Source: an uncultured Clostridia bacterium
GTDB taxonomy: Bacteria > Bacillota > Clostridia > TANB77 > CAG-508
Direction of reading: 5' to 3'
DNA length: 7,112 nucleotides
Assembly (NCBI GenBank): GCA_934167735.1
Contig: CAKPLV010000045.1
Coordinates: 1 to 7,112, forward strand
The notes under the pieces were generated by a model. That model was given only the letters and a program-made list of their open reading frames with translations. It ran no database searches and had not been told where the DNA came from. A program made the translations under genes and the position numbers. This document shows positions 4,155 through 7,112 of this stretch, in pieces. Every line of letters begins with the position of its first letter. Within the stretch, counting starts at the first letter, position 1.

Positions 4155-6029
4155 TTAAACTTCCATGATAATTGGTATTATCATTGGATTTCTTTTTGTT
4201 TTTATAAATAGATAATCTCTTAGATTTTCTTTTACTGTTGATTTTATTGTTGCCCAATCACGAACTCCTCTTTCTTCACATTTAGAAATTTCATGTCTAA
4301 CAACACTTTTTACATCATCCATTAAATTTTCTGATTCTCTAACATAAACAAATCCTCTTGATATAACATCTGGTCCTGCAACAACTTCTCCTGTTTGTGA
4401 ATCCATTGTTAATACTATAACAATTAAACCATCTTGTGCAAGATGTTGTCTATCTCTTAATACAATATTTCCAACATCTCCAACTCCTAATCCATCTACT
4501 AGAACTCGTCCACTAGGTACTGATGTTGTAAATTTAGCTTCATCTTCACTTATTTCTAATACTCTACCATTTGTTAACATGAAAATATTATCTTCACTAA
4601 TTCCCATTAATTCTGCTGTTTCACTATGTGCTCTTAGTTGTCTATATTCTCCATGAACAGGTATAAAATATTTTGGTTTTGCTAATGCTAATATTAATTT
4701 TTGTTCTTCTTGGCAGGCATGTCCTGAAACATGTATGTCTGCTAATGCACTATATACAACTTCTGCACCTAATTGCATTAAATCATCAATTACTTTTGAA
4801 ACATATTTTTCATTTCCTGGTATTGGTGTTGCAGATATTATGATAAGGTCATTTGGTGTTATTTTTACTTTTCTATGATCTCCTGCTGCCATTCTTGTAA
4901 GAGCTGACATAGGTTCTCCTTGGCTACCTGTAGTTATAATTACAAGTTGCTCATCTGAATAACTTCCTATCATATCTATATCTATAAATATGTTTTGTGG
5001 ACATTTTATATATCCTAATTCTATTGCTGTTGTTATAATATTTATCATACTTCTGCCACATACAGCAATTTTTCTTCCATATTTAACTGCTGAGTTTACT
5101 ATTTGTTGAATTCTATGAACATTTGAAGCAAATGTTGCTACAACTATTCTTTTTGTGCAATTTAAGAATAATTTATCAAATACTTCTCCTACTGAACTTT
5201 CAGACATTGTAAATCCTTTTCTTTCAGCATTTGTACTATCTGCCATTAATGCTAAAATTCCTTGATTTCCAAGTTCTGCTATTCTATTAAAGTCCATTAA
5301 TTGTCCATCTATTGGTGTGTAATCAACTTTAAAGTCTCCAGTATGTAATACTGTTCCTGCTGGTGTTGTTATTGCTAACATAACTGAATCTGGTATACTA
5401 TGTGAACTTCTTATGAATTCTACACTAAAGTTTTTTCCAAGTTTTATTGTTTCTCCTTGATTTACAATGTGCATTTCTGTACTTCTTAATAATTTGTGTT
5501 CTTCTAATTTATTATTTATTAATCCTGCAGTTAATCTTGTTGCATAAATTGGTACATTTATTTGTTTTAATAAATATGGTATACCACCTATATGATCCTC
5601 ATGACCATGTGTTATTACTAAACCTTTTATTTTTTCTTGATTTTTTACAAGATATGTTATATCTGGTATTACTAAATCTACTCCTAGCATATCATCTTCT
5701 GGAAATGATAATCCACAGTCTACTACAATTATCTCATTCTCATATTCAAAAACTGTGATATTTTTTCCTATTTCATGTAATCCACCAAGTGGTATTATTT
5801 TTAAATTTGATTTCTTAAATATACCATTTTGTATTGATCTCTTGCTTCCTCTTGTAGCTCTTGGTTTTCTCGTTTTTTCAACTTCTGAGCTTTTTGTTTG
5901 TAAGCTTTTTTTAGTATTTAAATTTTCTCCTTCTTTTTTGTAATTTTTTCTTTCTCTAGGCTTTCTTCTTTTTTCTTCTACAGTTCCTTTGTTCTCTCTT
6001 GAAACTTGTCTTTCTTTTTCATCTGCCAT
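4155..6029 (-). CDS. rnj: Ribonuclease J
   Basis: This 624-residue metallo-beta-lactamase/beta-CASP ribonuclease carries out 5'-to-3' exonuclease and endonuclease cleavage in mRNA decay and rRNA maturation, in the Gram-positive degradosome-like network. The catalytic core begins near residue 75 (LKIIPLGGLHEIGKN). It contains the zinc motif HGHEDHIGG (141-149), SSHSIPDS (208-215), HTGDFK (229-234) and MADST (262-266). The beta-CASP part includes TGSQGEPMSAL (367-377), SGHACQEEQ (435-443) and PVHGEYRQL (457-465), and a C-terminal domain follows. All metal ligands I would expect are present. Residues 1-73 are a charged K/R/E-rich, probably disordered extension, absent from the shortest family members, that might bind RNA or partners. 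The start at 6029 has AAGGAG and GAGGAG on the minus strand (within 6050-6040). The gene has its own promoter and terminator and appears to be transcribed alone. It cannot be assigned to J1 or J2 from sequence by eye. Confidence 0.95.
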   Translation of the reverse strand: MADEKERQVSRENKGTVEEKRRKPRERKNYKKEGENLNTKKSLQTKSSEVEKTRKPRATRGSKRSIQNGIFKKSNLKIIPLGGLHEIGKNITVFEYENEIIVVDCGLSFPEDDMLGVDLVIPDITYLVKNQEKIKGLVITHGHEDHIGGIPYLLKQINVPIYATRLTAGLINNKLEEHKLLRSTEMHIVNQGETIKLGKNFSVEFIRSSHSIPDSVMLAITTPAGTVLHTGDFKVDYTPIDGQLMDFNRIAELGNQGILALMADSTNAERKGFTMSESSVGEVFDKLFLNCTKRIVVATFASNVHRIQQIVNSAVKYGRKIAVCGRSMINIITTAIELGYIKCPQNIFIDIDMIGSYSDEQLVIITTGSQGEPMSALTRMAAGDHRKVKITPNDLIIISATPIPGNEKYVSKVIDDLMQLGAEVVYSALADIHVSGHACQEEQKLILALAKPKYFIPVHGEYRQLRAHSETAELMGISEDNIFMLTNGRVLEISEDEAKFTTSVPSGRVLVDGLGVGDVGNIVLRDRQHLAQDGLIVIVLTMDSQTGEVVAGPDVISRGFVYVRESENLMDDVKSVVRHEISKCEERGVRDWATIKSTVKENLRDYLFIKTKRNPMIIPIIMEV

Positions 6030-6226
6030 TCTCTATTTTCTCCTCTCCTTTTCTTGTATTTTTGATTTTCATTTTACGTATCTTGTTTTATTATTTTTTA
6101 TAATGATTAATAGACATGACTTTATCATGTTTCTTTGATTATTCTATTTACCCGTTCATTTATACTTTACTTTTTTCTCTTTTAATACATTAAAATAAAA
6201 TCTCTTCTTTGCCCTCTGGCAACCTA
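6030..6226 (-). promoter_or_regulatory. Long 5' leader of the RNase J mRNA
   Basis: About 195 nt separate the predicted transcription start (near 6226) from the ATG at 6029. No credible gene lies in it. Near its 5' end a TTGCC/GGCAA hairpin (6222-6209, loop AGAG) overlaps the arm of a 12-bp palindrome at 6220-6231. Further down, ACATGA and TCATGT (6114-6119 and 6125-6130) form a 6-bp stem. Two tandem Shine-Dalgarno-like purine runs precede the start codon. The length and overlapping dyads suggest post-transcriptional control, possibly autoregulation, but no known riboswitch is recognised. Confidence 0.5.
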
Positions 6227-6232
6227 GGTTGA

Positions 6233-6261
6233 ATTATACCATATTATGTATTGTTTGTCAA
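6233..6261 (-). promoter_or_regulatory. Consensus extended promoter of RNase J
   Basis: On the minus strand a perfect TTGACA (6261-6256), a 17-nt spacer ending in TGG, and a perfect TATAAT (6238-6233) give a full-consensus promoter with an extended -10. This is the strongest promoter in the window. The dxs terminator lies just upstream, so RNase J is an independent unit. Confidence 0.93.
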
Positions 6262-6282
6262 ATTTTACCCTTGTTATAACAC

Positions 6283-6316
6283 AAAAAAGAATGTTTTCAC
6301 TTTCAAGAAAACATTC
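6283..6316 (-). terminator. Intrinsic terminator of dxs
   Basis: A perfect 10-bp stem (GAATGTTTTC, 6289-6298, with GAAAACATTC, 6307-6316) has an 8-nt loop and is followed on the minus strand by six T (6288-6283). It lies 11 bases after the dxs stop codon. Confidence 0.92.
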
Positions 6317-6327
6317 CTTTTGCAAAA

Positions 6328-7112
6328 TTATTTATTAAATCCATACAATTCCTCAAGTTCATCAACAGTACCATGTCTAATGAATTCATCAGGATATGCA
6401 TATTTTTTAAATTTAACATCTTGAATATTATTTTCAACAATAAGTTCTTCAACTGCTGTTGCCAATCCATTTATTTGAGTTCCATCTTCAATTGTTATAA
6501 CATTTTTTGTTTTTTCTATTGATTTAATTATTTTAGCACTATCTAATGGTTTTAAAAATCTTACATTAATTATTTCTGCATCTTTTTCTTCTTTTTTTAA
6601 TCTATCTGCCATTTCTTGAGCTTTTGCAACCATCTTTCCTATTGCTAAAATTGTAACATCTTTTCCTTCTTTTATGATTTCAGCTTGTCCTAGTTCAATT
6701 TTATCATGTTTATCAAATTTAATATTTCTATTTTCTCCACCTCTAGGATATCTTATTACAACTGGCTTTTTCAAATTTACTGCAAATTCTAACATATCTT
6801 CTAATTCTTTAAAATCTTTTGGTGCCATTATTGTTAAATTTGGTACTAATCTAAAAAACGCCATATCTAAAGTTCCTTGATGAGTTTCTCCATCTGCTCC
6901 TACAATTCCAGCTCTATCAACACACATTACTACTGGTAAATTTTGAAGTGCAACATCATGAATAACTTGATCATATGCTCTTTGATAAAATGATGAATAT
7001 ATTGGTACAACAGGTATCATTCCTTCTTCTGCCATTCCGGCTGCTAATGTTATTGCATGTTGTTCTGCAATTCCAACATCAAAGAAACGATATGGAAATT
7101 CTTGTTTAAATC
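6328..7112 (-). CDS. dxs: 1-deoxy-D-xylulose-5-phosphate synthase, C-terminal part (partial at right edge)
   Basis: The 260 visible residues (frame open from 7110) match the second half of Dxs, the thiamine-diphosphate enzyme that condenses pyruvate with glyceraldehyde 3-phosphate in the first step of the MEP isoprenoid pathway. It also supplies precursors for thiamine and pyridoxal. Seen in order are FPYRFFDVGIAEQHA (5-19 of the fragment), whose glutamate at 16 is the conserved cofactor-activating residue, FYQRAYDQVIHDVALQ (41-56), DRAGIVGADGETHQG (65-79), YPRGG in the mid region, and the transketolase C-terminal domain ending in EELYGFNK. The frame continues through the internal ATG at 7035, so that codon is not the start; the true start and the N-terminal cofactor domain lie beyond the window. 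The sequence appears intact. The gene ends with its own terminator and is transcribed separately from RNase J. Confidence 0.96.
   Translation of the reverse strand, partial: FKQEFPYRFFDVGIAEQHAITLAAGMAEEGMIPVVPIYSSFYQRAYDQVIHDVALQNLPVVMCVDRAGIVGADGETHQGTLDMAFFRLVPNLTIMAPKDFKELEDMLEFAVNLKKPVVIRYPRGGENRNIKFDKHDKIELGQAEIIKEGKDVTILAIGKMVAKAQEMADRLKKEEKDAEIINVRFLKPLDSAKIIKSIEKTKNVITIEDGTQINGLATAVEELIVENNIQDVKFKKYAYPDEFIRHGTVDELEELYGFNK

Noticed and set aside
3856..4257. 133-residue minus-strand ORF spanning the small RNA and two gene ends
   Set aside because: It overlaps the 3' ends of the toxin-family gene and RNase J on other frames, crosses both terminators, and its sequence looks like a low-complexity K/N/Y-rich shadow.
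5447..5943. Leucine- and phenylalanine-rich plus-strand ORFs inside the RNase J region
   Set aside because: They are antisense shadows of the A+T-rich RNase J gene and have no ribosome site.
6069..6128. 19-residue upstream ORF in the RNase J leader
   Set aside because: It has no good ribosome site and no recognisable sequence. One such short frame is expected by chance in this leader.
1..7112. CRISPR arrays, tRNA or rRNA genes, insertion sequences, attachment sites
   Set aside because: Reading both strands I saw no spaced repeat arrays, cloverleaf tRNA signatures, rRNA segments, transposase motifs or terminal inverted repeats.

Overview
The window looks like chromosomal sequence from a low-GC Gram-positive bacterium, most likely a Clostridia-like Firmicute and possibly an uncultured gut lineage. 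The evidence is the strong A+T richness (about 22-30% G+C in the lines I counted), purine-rich Shine-Dalgarno sites, near-consensus sigma-A-type promoters, and the gene set: RNase J, a DUF951 protein, a long clostridial-type GltX, Dxs and YsxC. The species cannot be named from the sequence alone.

Layout from left to right. Positions 2-388 (+) are the C-terminal end of an adenylosuccinate synthetase (PurA). It is noticeably richer in G+C (about 39% by hand count) and departs from the usual signature motifs. A terminator and an extended -10 promoter follow. Next comes ysxC/engB (504-1100, +), a ribosome-assembly GTPase whose reading frame is interrupted by a TAA inside the P-loop. A shared two-way terminator, whose stem contains both stop codons, separates it from a minus-strand operon of gltX (1314-2975) and a 61-residue DUF951 protein (1103-1288). 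The gltX promoter lies inside what would otherwise look like an N-terminal extension of GltX.

Divergent from gltX, a near-consensus promoter drives a 246-residue PemK/MazF-like protein (3218-3958, +) with an extra N-terminal region and no adjacent protein antitoxin. Just after its stop codon is another near-consensus promoter, then about 100 nt with no ORF, which fold into one long imperfect hairpin and end in a strong intrinsic terminator. This is best read as an unrecognised small RNA gene (about 4006-4104, +).

On the minus strand follow RNase J (4155-6029), with its own terminator, a roughly 195-nt leader and an essentially perfect extended promoter, and then the 3' part of dxs (6328 to the window edge), which ends in its own terminator. 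Most genes are housekeeping: purine synthesis, ribosome assembly, tRNA charging, mRNA decay and isoprenoid precursor synthesis. The accessory part is the toxin-like gene plus the small RNA, which sit together as an island between gltX and RNase J. Any functional link between those two is inference only.
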